DNA of 64,000 nucleotides from positions 34,708 to 98,707 of the forward strand of contig JAFTEV010000074.1 of assembly GCA_017453465.1 (NCBI GenBank), in the 5' to 3' direction. This document shows, in pieces, positions 31,254 through 40,366 of this stretch (position 1 is the first letter of the stretch; each line of letters begins with the position of its first letter). Below the pieces are notes generated by a model. The model saw only the letters and a program-made list of their open reading frames with translations, was not told the origin of the DNA and searched no databases. Origin of the DNA: Bacteroidaceae bacterium (GTDB lineage: Bacteria; Bacteroidota; Bacteroidia; Bacteroidales; Bacteroidaceae). The position numbers were made by a program, and so were the translations under genes.

Positions 31254-33569
31254 ATGAAACGAACCGCAATGTTTCCGATGGTGCTCTGTGCGTGGATGAG
31301 CACCGTGGCCCAGACTCAGCAACTCTTCGACAGTGGCTGGCTGTTTACACGCAACGGCAACACCCAAACGGTGGACTTACCCCACGACTGGGACATCTAT
31401 GACGCTCCGAACCCCGAAACAGGTGCCACCGGCACGGGCGGGGGATGGTTCCAGGGCGGAAAAGGCGAGTACAAAAAGAATTTCAAGACCCCCAACGGCG
31501 AGAAAGTGAAGCTGCTCTTCGAGGGAGTCTATCAGCGGGCCGAAGTCTTCATCAATGGCCAGAAGGCAGGTCAGCACGGCTACGGCTACACCCCCTTCAC
31601 GGTGGACATCACACCCTATCTGAACAAAGGAAAGAAGGCCGTGAACGAAGTGGTGGTGAAGGTGGACAACAGCCAGCAACCTAACTGCCGCTGGTATTCT
31701 GGTTCGGGAATCTACCGCCACGTCTGGCTGCAGACAATGCCAGCCCTGCACATTGCCGAGCATGGTGTGTTCGTCACGACCCCCGACGTGTCAGCGAAGC
31801 AAGCCACAGTGAAGGTCGATGTGAGCGTAGCCAATGAGTCTGACCGCGACCGACAGGCCGTAGTCGCAGTGGGCAGCGGCCAGATGATGGTCAGTGTGCC
31901 AGCAGGACAGACAAAGACCGTCACGACAACCTACACCGTACAAAACCCCGAACTGTGGTCGCCCAATGCCCCCCATCTTTATGAAGCCAACGTGGAACTG
32001 AAAGAGTCGGGCAAAACCATTGACAGCCAGACGGCACGCTATGGCATACGCTCGTTCTCATTCGATGCCAACAATGGGTTTAAGCTCAACGGTAAGCCTC
32101 TGCTCCTCAATGGTGCCTGTGTCCACCACGACGATGGTGTGATTGGGGCAATGGCCTTCGATGCCGCCGAAATCCGCAAGGTTCGCCAGATGAAAGATGC
32201 TGGCTTCAACCTCATCCGCACCAGCCATAACCCCACCACCCGTGCGTTCCTCGACGCTTGCGACTCGATTGGAATGCTCGTCATTGACGAAGCCTTCGAC
32301 GGCTGGCGCACACAGAAGAATCCTTACGACTACTCTACCCTCATCGACTCCTGCTATCAGGAAGACATCGCCGCCATGGTGCTGCGCGACCGCAACCATC
32401 CTAGCATCATCAGTTGGAGCATTGGCAACGAAGTGATTGAACGTAAAGAAATCCGTGTCATCACTACGGCACGCCAGTTGAAAAAGGCCATCCTCCAGTG
32501 GGACCAGACACGCCCCGTCACCGAAGCCCTCTGCGCCTGGGACCGCGATTGGGAAATCTACGACCCCCATGCCGAAGTGCTCGATGTGGTAGGCTATAAT
32601 TACATGATTTTCAAACATGCCACCGACCACCAGCGCGACCCCAAGCGCGTGATGTGGCAAACTGAGAGCTATCCGCGAGACGCTTTCAACAACTGGGCTT
32701 GCGTACACGACCACCCCTATATCGTGGGCGACATCGTGTGGACAGGCCTCGACTATCTGGGCGAATCGGGCATTGGCCGCAACTACTACACAGGAGAACG
32801 CCCCGGAGAGAGCTATGTGAAAGGCGGACAACCTGACTGGCACGGAGCCTACTGCGGCGATGTGGACGTGACAGGCTGGCGCAAGCCCATTAGCCACTAC
32901 CGCGACATCCTCTGGAACGATACCCACGCACTCTACATGGCTGTCAAGGAGCCAAATAACTACTGGGGCGAAATACACGAAACGCTGTGGAGCGTATGGC
33001 CCACATGGGAGTCGTGGAACTGGGAAGGCTGGGAAGGCAAGCCCATCGAAGTGGAGGTTTACACAAAAGCCCCCGAAGTGACGCTCTACCTGAACGACAA
33101 GCAGGTGGGCAAGCAGCAGGTTAGCCGCGCCACCCAATACAAAGCTGTGTTCACACTGCCCTACGAAGCGGGCACACTGCGCGCCGAAGCCAATGGCAAA
33201 ACTGTCACACTCAGCACTGCTGGCCAGCCCGCCCGTCTGAGACTGACTGCCGACAAGAAGAGCATCAAAGCCGACGGCCAAGACCTTGCCTTCATCACGC
33301 TCGAAGTAGTGGACAGCAAGGGGAACGTATGCCCCAATGCCGCCATTCCGTGCGAAGCCACGGTGAAAGGGCAAGGGCAGCTGATGGCATTCGCCACTGC
33401 CGACATGAAAGACCGTGAGCCATCCACCTCACCCCGCGTAAAGACCTGGAAAGGACGCGCCCTGCTCGTCGTGCGCAGCAACCAAAGCCGTGGCAAGATG
33501 GAAATTAGCGTGAAGAGCAGTCTGCCCACAGCCGCCCTCACCATTCCTACAGTCATTTCCTCGAAATAA
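31254..33569 (+). CDS. Exported GH2 beta-galactosidase
   Basis: Hydrolyses beta-galactosides (or related glycosides) outside the cytoplasm. A short signal peptide (MFPMVLCAWMSTVAQ) precedes the GH2 sugar-binding domain (WLFTRNGNTQTVDLPHDWDI), an immunoglobulin-like domain and the barrel: acid/base E393 in SWSIGNEVIE, nucleophile E471 in WQTESYPRDAF. DUF4982 and invasin-like domains follow. At 771 residues it is typical of Bacteroidetes. It lies 25 bases after the mutarotase and 20 before the fucosidase; together these could strip Fuc-Gal ends from mucin or milk-type glycans. GH2 certain; specificity inferred. Confidence 0.92.
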   Translation: MKRTAMFPMVLCAWMSTVAQTQQLFDSGWLFTRNGNTQTVDLPHDWDIYDAPNPETGATGTGGGWFQGGKGEYKKNFKTPNGEKVKLLFEGVYQRAEVFINGQKAGQHGYGYTPFTVDITPYLNKGKKAVNEVVVKVDNSQQPNCRWYSGSGIYRHVWLQTMPALHIAEHGVFVTTPDVSAKQATVKVDVSVANESDRDRQAVVAVGSGQMMVSVPAGQTKTVTTTYTVQNPELWSPNAPHLYEANVELKESGKTIDSQTARYGIRSFSFDANNGFKLNGKPLLLNGACVHHDDGVIGAMAFDAAEIRKVRQMKDAGFNLIRTSHNPTTRAFLDACDSIGMLVIDEAFDGWRTQKNPYDYSTLIDSCYQEDIAAMVLRDRNHPSIISWSIGNEVIERKEIRVITTARQLKKAILQWDQTRPVTEALCAWDRDWEIYDPHAEVLDVVGYNYMIFKHATDHQRDPKRVMWQTESYPRDAFNNWACVHDHPYIVGDIVWTGLDYLGESGIGRNYYTGERPGESYVKGGQPDWHGAYCGDVDVTGWRKPISHYRDILWNDTHALYMAVKEPNNYWGEIHETLWSVWPTWESWNWEGWEGKPIEVEVYTKAPEVTLYLNDKQVGKQQVSRATQYKAVFTLPYEAGTLRAEANGKTVTLSTAGQPARLRLTADKKSIKADGQDLAFITLEVVDSKGNVCPNAAIPCEATVKGQGQLMAFATADMKDREPSTSPRVKTWKGRALLVVRSNQSRGKMEISVKSSLPTAALTIPTVISSK

Positions 33570-33589
33570 AATCTTCAATCTTCACAGTG

Positions 33590-35260
33590 ATGAAAAAACA
33601 TTTGATATTGGCAGTCCTGTTGGCTGCAACTAACACCTTATCGGCACAGACCTATCAGATTCCAGTGTCAGAAACCGACGAACCCATGCAGACGGGACCT
33701 TTCACTCCTGACTGGGAGTCACTGCGTACCTACGAGGTGCCAGAGTGGTTCCGCGACGCAAAGTTTGGCATCTGGGCACACTGGGGTCCGCAGTGTGTGG
33801 AAGGCAGCGGCGACTGGATGGCTCGCGAAATGTACATGGAGGGCAACGGCAAGTACACCTATCACCGCGACCACTACGGCCATCCCTCCGAGGTGGGATT
33901 CAAGGACATCCTGCCGCTCTTCAAGGCCGAAAACTGGACTCCCGACGAATTGGTAAAATTCTACAAGGAAGAGTGCGGCGCACAGTACTTCTTTGCCCTG
34001 GGCAACCACCACGACAATTTCGACCTTTGGGACAGTAAGTACCAGGAATGGAACTCCATGCGCATTGGTCCCCACAAAGACATCCTGGCTGGCTGGGCTC
34101 ATGCAGCCAAGGCTGCGGGACTGCCTTTCGGCATATCCTTCCATGCCGACCACTCCTGGATATGGTACGAACCCAGCCGCCGTTTCGACCTGAAGGGCGA
34201 AAAGCGCGGTGTGAAGTACGACGGATGGCTCACCAAGGCCGACGGCTACAAGCCCAATGCCGATGGTACAGAGAAGTGGTGGAAGGGGCTCGACCCACAG
34301 AAACTCTACCAACAAGACCACGACTTCAGCAAGGGAGCCTGGGATGACCGCAGCATCCACAATCAATGGGGATGGGGCGGCGGAGCCTGTCCGCCCTCGC
34401 AGGAGTTTGTCACCAACTTCTACAACCGCACGCTGGATGCCATCAACCGCTACAACCCCGACCTGCTCTACTTCGACGTGACCGTCCTGCCCTTCTACCC
34501 CATTAGCGACGCAGGCATGAAAATCACTGCTCACATGTATAATCACAGTGCCGCCCTGCACAAGGGCAAAAATCAGGCTGTAGTCTTCGGCAAGATTCTG
34601 GAGGAAGACATGAAGGACGCACTGGTGTGGGACGTGGAGCGCGGTGCACCCAACCAGATTATGCCCCGTCCCTGGCAGTGCTGCAACTGCATTGGCAACT
34701 GGCACTACAACACAGGCGTGTATGAGCGCAATGGATACAAAAGTGCCGCTACTGTGGCCAAACTGCTGGTCGATGTCGTCTCGAAGAACGGCAACATGCT
34801 GCTCAGCGTGCCCCTCCGCGCCGACGGCACACCCGATGAAAAGGAGCTGGCTATCATGAAAGAATTTGGCGCATGGATGAAAGTCAACAGCGAAAGCATC
34901 GTGAAGACCCGTCCCTGGCACATCTTCGGCGAAGGCCCCATTGCCAACGCCGACATCAAAATTAACGCCCAGGGCTTCAACGACGGCCAATATATCAAGG
35001 CTGGCTCCGACGAAATCCGTTTCACCCAAACGCCAAAGTACCTCTACGTCACGCCACTGGCCTGGCCCGACAGTCACACCGTCACCGTCCGCTCCCTGGC
35101 CGAAGGTTCACAGTATTTCCCCGGCAAAATCAAAACAGTGGAACTCCTTGGGTACGGCAAAGTCAACTTCACCCGCACCGCCGAAGCCCTCACCATCACC
35201 CTGCCTCAGCAACAGCAGAACAACATCATGCCTGTGTTGAGAATCAGGAAATACAATTAA
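33590..35260 (+). CDS. Exported GH29 alpha-L-fucosidase
   Basis: Releases L-fucose from glycans. After a signal peptide (KKHLILAVLLAATNTLSAQ) the GH29 barrel begins EWFRDAKFGIWAHWGPQ; the GNHHDNFDLWDSK segment binds fucose, and D296 in LLYFDVTVLP is the likely nucleophile. A C-terminal beta domain ends ...VLRIRKYN. Length of 556 is normal. ATG at 33590 is chosen; a GTG directly before it (33587) is in frame. It closes the operon, so fucose release, uptake and oxidation are jointly expressed. A strong terminator follows. Confidence 0.94.
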   Translation: MKKHLILAVLLAATNTLSAQTYQIPVSETDEPMQTGPFTPDWESLRTYEVPEWFRDAKFGIWAHWGPQCVEGSGDWMAREMYMEGNGKYTYHRDHYGHPSEVGFKDILPLFKAENWTPDELVKFYKEECGAQYFFALGNHHDNFDLWDSKYQEWNSMRIGPHKDILAGWAHAAKAAGLPFGISFHADHSWIWYEPSRRFDLKGEKRGVKYDGWLTKADGYKPNADGTEKWWKGLDPQKLYQQDHDFSKGAWDDRSIHNQWGWGGGACPPSQEFVTNFYNRTLDAINRYNPDLLYFDVTVLPFYPISDAGMKITAHMYNHSAALHKGKNQAVVFGKILEEDMKDALVWDVERGAPNQIMPRPWQCCNCIGNWHYNTGVYERNGYKSAATVAKLLVDVVSKNGNMLLSVPLRADGTPDEKELAIMKEFGAWMKVNSESIVKTRPWHIFGEGPIANADIKINAQGFNDGQYIKAGSDEIRFTQTPKYLYVTPLAWPDSHTVTVRSLAEGSQYFPGKIKTVELLGYGKVNFTRTAEALTITLPQQQQNNIMPVLRIRKYN

Positions 35261-35284
35261 CAAGTATGCCTATGTTGGGTGAAC

Positions 35285-35323
35285 AAAAAACACTGCACAG
35301 CAAAATGTCGTGCAGTGTTTTTT
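35285..35323. terminator. Bidirectional terminator between the fucose operon and kduI
   Basis: AAAAAACACTGCAC pairs with 35310-35323 (GTGCAGTG followed by T6) around an 11-base loop; the A-run and T-run make it work in both directions for the two convergent units. Confidence 0.88.
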
Positions 35324-35349
35324 GTTTGTGTGTGGGAACGTGTGTGTTG

Positions 35350-36327
35350 TTACTTCAAGTCGAAGACAGGAATGTTATCCTTGTCGTTGTAGTAGAGGTT
35401 TTCGCCAGCCATGCCCCAGATGAAGGTGTAGTAATAGGTGCCAGCTGCTGCATGAATGCTCCATTCGGGCGACATGATTGCCTGTTCGTTGTGCAGCCAT
35501 ACAACGCGACTCTCCTGCGGTTCGCCCATGATGTGGGCAATGGTCTGATCCTGTGGCAGGTTGAAGTAATAGTAAGCTTCGATGCGGCGACCATGAGTGT
35601 GAGGTGGCATGGTGTTCCAGACAGCACCAGGATTGAGCTGTGTCAGACCGAGCTGCAACTGGCATGGGCCTTCTTCCAGCACGTCGTTCACAATGAGCTT
35701 ATAGACGGTGCGGTTGTTGGCCTCCTCTGTGGTACCCACGGGTCCCCAGACGGCAGCCTTGAGCGAACCTTTTCTACCATCGAGCGTAATCCACTGCGTC
35801 TTGTAGTGCTGATGGGCGGTAGCGGAGTTTAGGTAGAACTTGGCTGGCTTTGCTGCGTCCTTCGAGCGGAATTCCACGTTCTTGTTCACATCCTTTCCTT
35901 TAGCTATGTGGCCACGACCGATGTAGAGAGCCTCTTTGGGAGAGAGCGCATATTCCTTACCATCGACAATGACCACACCGTCGCCTTCGCCACAGTTCAC
36001 GACACCCAGTTCGCGATTGTAGAGGAAGTATTTCTCTGTAATGGTCTTATCTACATCAAGTCCCAGTTCCAAGAAGTTTTCCAGCTTCAGTGTCTTTGTC
36101 ACAGGCATAGCACCGCCGTAGATGAAACGGTCGTAGTGTGAGTAGGTCAGATTGATTTTGTCGGCCTCCATCACCTTCTCCATGACGAAACGCTCGCGCA
36201 GGGTTTGGGTGTCGTAGTGCTTTACGTCTGCTGGATGGCAGGCTGTCTGGAATTTTACGCTCTGCTGTGCAGAGGAAGCCAATGCAACAGTAAGCAAGGC
36301 CGTAGAAATAAATGTTTTTTTCTTCAT
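35350..36327 (-). CDS. kduI: KduI-type ketol-isomerase with a signal peptide
   Basis: KduI converts 5-keto-4-deoxyuronate, from pectin or glycosaminoglycan lyase products, to 3-deoxy-D-glycero-2,5-hexodiulosonate. The cupin core is intact: the Zn site is in [16 protein letters not shown], with further family motifs [17 protein letters not shown] and [16 protein letters not shown]. The length of 325 exceeds the usual 280 or so because of an N-terminal signal peptide ([21 protein letters not shown]). The family is normally cytoplasmic, so export would be unusual. It lies downstream of the IIC carrier and the nucleotidase, possibly in one transcript. KduI fold certain, location inferred. Confidence 0.92.
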   Translation of the reverse strand: MKKKTFISTALLTVALASSAQQSVKFQTACHPADVKHYDTQTLRERFVMEKVMEADKINLTYSHYDRFIYGGAMPVTKTLKLENFLELGLDVDKTITEKYFLYNRELGVVNCGEGDGVVIVDGKEYALSPKEALYIGRGHIAKGKDVNKNVEFRSKDAAKPAKFYLNSATAHQHYKTQWITLDGRKGSLKAAVWGPVGTTEEANNRTVYKLIVNDVLEEGPCQLQLGLTQLNPGAVWNTMPPHTHGRRIEAYYYFNLPQDQTIAHIMGEPQESRVVWLHNEQAIMSPEWSIHAAAGTYYYTFIWGMAGENLYYNDKDNIPVFDLK

Positions 36328-36371
36328 GTTGATGTACTTAATTGGACAATTTTATAATTTTACAATTTTAC

Positions 36372-36428
36372 AAATTACGAATTACTAAACCAACCGGAGG
36401 GTCTTTCGGATTTCGGATTTCGTAATTT
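36372..36428 (-). terminator. Hairpin between the IIC carrier gene and kduI
   Basis: AAATTACGAA (36372-36381) pairs with 36419-36428; the area is built of repeated ACAATTTT and GGATTTCG words. It could reduce readthrough from the carrier gene into kduI. The 105-base gap holds no gene. Confidence 0.45.
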
Positions 36429-36432
36429 AGAA

Positions 36433-37818
36433 TTATTTGTTGATTCTGATTCTGTTCCATACGAGCAAAGCCACAGCAAGAGCCGTGAGAATAACTGCAC
36501 CCATCCAAGTGAAGAGGTACTTCATGCAAGCATAGATGAGGAAGGCAATGGGCGAGGATGCAAAGTCGAGACTACCAGCCATGAAACCTTCTGGCACACG
36601 CACGGCGGCATCGTCGGGATGGGCTGCGCTGACCATGGCTGCGGCACTGGTGAAGTTCTCGGCCATCAGTGTGACGAAGTAGAGTCCAATGGCCATGACC
36701 ACCAAGCCCACGATAAAGGACTTGACAACATTGCCCTTGGTGTATGGCAATACCATCACAAAGACGTAGAACATACCTGCAAGGCTGGCCAATGGCAAGA
36801 ACTGGTTGCCGGGCAATGCAACGGCGAGTACCAGTGTGACGGGGATGAGCAACAGGGAGACAATCAGCGTCGTGGGGTGACCAATGACCAGAGCGGGCGA
36901 CATACCGATGTAAAATTCCTTGTTCTCGCCAAACTTCTTGGCAATGAGTTCGCGAGTGGCTTCGCTGATGGGCTTCAGACCTTCGATGAAGAGCGAGGTG
37001 ATGCGGGGAATGAGTTCCATGACAGCCCCCATCTTGATGCCCAGACCGAGAATGGCAGGAATGCTGTCGGACAGTTCCTGCCAGTCCCTGCAGGCCAGAC
37101 AGCCAATGGCTATGCCGATGATGACTCCCAGGAAGAGTGGCTCACCAAAGAGGCCAAACTTCTTCTTCATGCCCTCAGCGTCAATGTTCAGTTTGTCGAA
37201 ACCGGGAATGAGGTCGAGTGCCTTGCCGATGACGATGGCAAACGGCGTGAATCCCTGACAGAACGGTTGAGGAATGCTGATGCCCTCCATGCCGTCATAG
37301 AATGTCTGGAACTTCTTGGCTGTGAGATCGGCCAGAACCAGCGTGATGATGTAGCAGATGATGGCGGCAAAGAAACCCCACGCAATGCTGTCGGTAAGGA
37401 AATAGACCACGGCACCGATGAAGGCAAAGTGCCAGTAGTTCCACAGGTCAATGTTGACGGTGCGTGTGCAACCCAGCACAAGCAGCACCAGATTGACGGC
37501 CAAACAGACGGGAATGATGAATGCGCCGACTGATGTGTTGTAGGCCACACTTGCGGCTGCGGGCCAACCCATGTCGAAGACGTTCAGCTCAAGGCCGTAA
37601 ATCTCTACTACCTTGTTGAGCACGGGACCCAGACTGCTGGTGAGCAAACCCGTAATGACTCCCAGGCCGACAAAGCCGACACCCACGTAGAGGCCGCTCT
37701 TGAGTGCCTTCGAGAACTTAATGCCGATGCACACGCCCAGAATGGTGAAGATAATGGGCATCATGACTGCCGCACCCAAGGCAATGATGTACGAGAAAAA
37801 TTGTTCTACAAATTCCAT
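36433..37818 (-). CDS. Galactitol/SgcC-type PTS IIC-like membrane carrier
   Basis: A 461-residue membrane protein of the PTS galactitol-type IIC (GatC/SgcC) family: about 11-12 hydrophobic segments, the opening FVEQFFSYIIALGAAVMMP and the motifs GFVGLGVITGL and YGLELNVFDMGWPAAASVAYN. No EIIA or EIIB gene is nearby, and Bacteroidetes mostly lack the PTS phosphate relay, so the protein probably works as a plain or ion-driven carrier. Its gene lies between kduI and a nucleotidase, which suggests a uronate, polyol or nucleoside-related substrate. Substrate unknown. Confidence 0.85.
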   Translation of the reverse strand: MEFVEQFFSYIIALGAAVMMPIIFTILGVCIGIKFSKALKSGLYVGVGFVGLGVITGLLTSSLGPVLNKVVEIYGLELNVFDMGWPAAASVAYNTSVGAFIIPVCLAVNLVLLVLGCTRTVNIDLWNYWHFAFIGAVVYFLTDSIAWGFFAAIICYIITLVLADLTAKKFQTFYDGMEGISIPQPFCQGFTPFAIVIGKALDLIPGFDKLNIDAEGMKKKFGLFGEPLFLGVIIGIAIGCLACRDWQELSDSIPAILGLGIKMGAVMELIPRITSLFIEGLKPISEATRELIAKKFGENKEFYIGMSPALVIGHPTTLIVSLLLIPVTLVLAVALPGNQFLPLASLAGMFYVFVMVLPYTKGNVVKSFIVGLVVMAIGLYFVTLMAENFTSAAAMVSAAHPDDAAVRVPEGFMAGSLDFASSPIAFLIYACMKYLFTWMGAVILTALAVALLVWNRIRINK

Positions 37819-37846
37819 GTGTGATTAAGAATTGATGAGTTAGTGA

Positions 37847-39421
37847 TTATTGTTTTTTAGTTAATTGCAAGTCCAGTGTGCCAACGAATCGGGCGTTCTT
37901 GCCCATCTGATTGCAGAGGACGGGCTGGCCATCAAGGTTATTGACATAACGAGGTTCGGTGAAGTAAGTATGCGTGTGGCCACCCAGCACAAGGTCGATG
38001 TTGCGCGTGTTGGCAATCAGTATCTGGTCGTTGATGACCTCTGCATTCCAGCCCAGATGCGACAAGCAAATGACGAGGTCGCAATGTTGCTGTTGTTTCA
38101 GCTGGGCGGCAATGCGGTTGGCCTCTACGACAGGGTCAAGATACTTGGTTGCACCAAAGTTCTCGGTTGCCACCAAACCAGCCAAAGGTGGGCATACGCC
38201 CAGCACACCAATCTTCAGTCCGCCCTGCTCTATAATATAATAAGGTGTAACGGTTCCATCCACAGGTGTACCCCTAAAGTCGTAGTTGCAGCAAACAATG
38301 GGGAACTTGGCCATGCGGAAAATGCGAGCCATGTTCTCCAGCCCAAAGTCAAACTCGTGGTTGCCAATCGTGGCAGCATTGTAGCCCATGAGGTTCATCA
38401 GCCCCACCTCCACATCGCCGTGGAAAAGGTTGTAGTAAGGCGAACCCTGACTGAAGTCGCCCGAATCGAACAGCAGCATCCCCTCTGGATGCGCAGCCCT
38501 CAGGTCTTCTATCAGGGCATAACGACGAATGTAGCCCGCCTTGTTAGCGTGAGCCGTATCGCTGAAGTTCGGATTGATGGGATAAATGCAACTGTGAGTG
38601 TCATTGGTATGCGTGATGAAGAGGTGCTTTACCTCCTTCTTGGGCTCTTCGGCAGAAGGCTGAATCACGGTGCGCCCCTCGATGCTGGCCGTCAGTTGCT
38701 TGCCCTGCTTGGTTTGTTGGCGAATGAAATCCATGTAGATGTCGCGCACCAGCATGTCCGATTTCTGGTAAGCCACGGGGTTCAAGAACGCCTTCATGTT
38801 GTCGTTGCCTTCCGCCAGGTAGTCCAGTGTGGCAATGCGGTAAGTCCTCTTCGGGTCAATGTCCCTGCCGTTCAGCTTGGCCGTCTGCAATTTTCCGTCA
38901 CCGCCATATACTAATTGTACGCCATGGCTCACGCCCTCACCGCCCAGGATGATAAACTGCTGAAAGAGTTCCAGCACCTTTTCGCCCGTCAGCGTCAGAA
39001 CGACCAGCCTGTTCTCAAAAGGTGAGATTTCCATCACGTCACCAATGCAGACATCCCCTTGCGGCATGGAGTTGCGCAGTCCGCCCACATTGATGACGGC
39101 AAAGTCAGCCTGCTTCTGTTTCTTTCCGTCCACACGCTTCGAGGCATTGAGCAGGACATCTGCCGCCCAGTTACTCAGCAAACTTTCGGGGCGGTTTGCA
39201 TTCATAAAGATACTGCTGCGCCCCAGCACTGGGCCAATCACACTGTCAACTTTCACTTTATAGGGAGCCACAAAGTCAATGGCAGCCTTGGTGCCCGGAT
39301 TTGCATCCAGCGATTTTGTAACTTCTATGCGTTTGCCCTCTATTTTCGTCAACTGAAAAGACTGAGCAAACACCGCATTGCATGGCAACAGCAATGCACA
39401 AAAAATTAAAGATTTCTTCAT
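37847..39421 (-). CDS. Periplasmic 5'-nucleotidase with reversed domain order
   Basis: After a signal peptide (SLIFCALLLPCNAVFAQ), residues about 25-248 are the 5'-nucleotidase C-terminal (substrate-binding) domain, with NVGGLRNSMPQGDV at 111-124. A linker of about 15 residues leads to the metallophosphatase domain (266-524), which has all metal motifs: THTNDTHS, FDSGDFSQG, IGNHEFDFG, SHLGW and GGHTHTYF. In UshA-type enzymes the order is the opposite. In Bacteroidetes the two domains are usually neighbouring separate genes in just this order, so this looks like a fusion of the pair. Expected reaction: dephosphorylation of nucleotides or nucleotide sugars. It has its own promoter and leads the group with the IIC carrier 28 bases after. 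Confidence 0.9.
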   Translation of the reverse strand: MKKSLIFCALLLPCNAVFAQSFQLTKIEGKRIEVTKSLDANPGTKAAIDFVAPYKVKVDSVIGPVLGRSSIFMNANRPESLLSNWAADVLLNASKRVDGKKQKQADFAVINVGGLRNSMPQGDVCIGDVMEISPFENRLVVLTLTGEKVLELFQQFIILGGEGVSHGVQLVYGGDGKLQTAKLNGRDIDPKRTYRIATLDYLAEGNDNMKAFLNPVAYQKSDMLVRDIYMDFIRQQTKQGKQLTASIEGRTVIQPSAEEPKKEVKHLFITHTNDTHSCIYPINPNFSDTAHANKAGYIRRYALIEDLRAAHPEGMLLFDSGDFSQGSPYYNLFHGDVEVGLMNLMGYNAATIGNHEFDFGLENMARIFRMAKFPIVCCNYDFRGTPVDGTVTPYYIIEQGGLKIGVLGVCPPLAGLVATENFGATKYLDPVVEANRIAAQLKQQQHCDLVICLSHLGWNAEVINDQILIANTRNIDLVLGGHTHTYFTEPRYVNNLDGQPVLCNQMGKNARFVGTLDLQLTKKQ

Positions 39422-39440
39422 TAGGTATCGTTTTTCAGCC

Positions 39441-39471
39441 CAAAATTACTCCAAAATCCACAAAGAACAAA
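39441..39471 (-). promoter_or_regulatory. Promoter for the nucleotidase-IIC-kduI group
   Basis: On the minus strand TTTG (39468-39471), a 19-base spacer and TAATTTTG (39441-39448), 19 bases before the ATG. Confidence 0.72.
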
Positions 39472-39522
39472 GACAAAACCAAAGTTTTTTGCTTTTTTTT
39501 TCGCTATTCAGAGAAAAAGGCG

Positions 39523-39530
39523 TACATTTG
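39523..39530 (+). promoter_or_regulatory. -7 box for the TPR gene
   Basis: TACATTTG, preceded at the proper distance by a T-run (39493-39501) in place of a clear TTTG. Lies 43 bases before the ATG at 39574. Confidence 0.62.
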
Positions 39531-39573
39531 CGTGCTTAAATGCGATTCAAAATAAAAAAAACAATAAATTACA

Positions 39574-40254
39574 ATGGCAAAAAAACAAGTAAAGAAAGAA
39601 GAAGAAGCTATTGCACTTGATGTGCAGCTTACGAAGACAGAGGCGTTCATCGAGAAGAACCTCAAAAAGATTCTCTGCGTCATTGGCGCAGTCATTGTGG
39701 TGGTGGTTGCCGGGTTCCTCTGGAACAACTACAAGAATGGCAAAGAAGCCGACGCACAGCAGGCCATCGCCAAGAGCCAGCAAGCATTTGCACAGCAGCA
39801 GTACGAACAGGCACTCAACGGCGACGGCACACAGAGTGCAGGCTTCCTGCGCATCATCGACGAATACAGCGGCACAAAGACTGCCAACGTTGCAAAACTC
39901 TATGCTGCTCTCTGCTATGCAAAGACAGAGAAATACGACGAAGCCATCAAGATGTTTGAAGGCTTTAGCCAAGAGGACGACCAAATGATTTCCCCCGCCT
40001 CGCTTGCAGCACTGGGCAACTGCTACATTCAGAAAGGCCAGAACGACAAGGGCGTAGATATGCTCCTAAAGGCTGCCAAAGCCGCCAACAACGATGCCAT
40101 CACCCCGCTCTGCTTGCTCCAGGTAGCAGAAGTGTACGAAGCTGATGGAAAGAGCGATAAGGCTGTAGAGCTTTACAAAGAAATCAAAGAGAAGCACTTC
40201 CGCAGTCCGCTGTCAGCCGATATGGACAAGTACATCGAGCGCGCAACAAAATAA
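39574..40254 (+). CDS. Membrane-anchored tetratricopeptide repeat protein (YfgM-like)
   Basis: A 226-residue protein: a Lys/Glu-rich cytoplasmic start, one membrane helix at about residues 33-50 (ILCVIGAVIVVVVAGFLW), then TPR-like helix pairs in the periplasm (AKLYAALCYAKTEKYDEAIKMFEGF, ALGNCYIQKGQNDKGVDMLLKAAKAA, QVAEVYEADGKSDKAVELYKEIKE). This layout resembles YfgM, an ancillary factor of the Sec translocon, but many TPR proteins look alike. A hairpin with T-run separates it from ribH. Confidence 0.82.
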   Translation: MAKKQVKKEEEAIALDVQLTKTEAFIEKNLKKILCVIGAVIVVVVAGFLWNNYKNGKEADAQQAIAKSQQAFAQQQYEQALNGDGTQSAGFLRIIDEYSGTKTANVAKLYAALCYAKTEKYDEAIKMFEGFSQEDDQMISPASLAALGNCYIQKGQNDKGVDMLLKAAKAANNDAITPLCLLQVAEVYEADGKSDKAVELYKEIKEKHFRSPLSADMDKYIERATK

Positions 40255-40279
40255 CAAAGACGAATGAGGAATCAGGAAT

Positions 40280-40329
40280 GAGGAATTAGGAAATGACACT
40301 ATTCATTCCTAATTCCTCTTTCTTTTTTT
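40280..40329 (+). terminator. Terminator after the TPR gene
   Basis: GAGGAATTAGGAA (40280-40292) pairs perfectly with 40306-40318; T-rich DNA (TTTCTTTTTTT) follows. The left arm is part of tandem GGAAT-GAGGAAT words, like the other word-repeat hairpins. Confidence 0.78.
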
Positions 40330-40366
40330 CGCCCCATTCCCCCACTCCTAATCCCACATTATTTAT

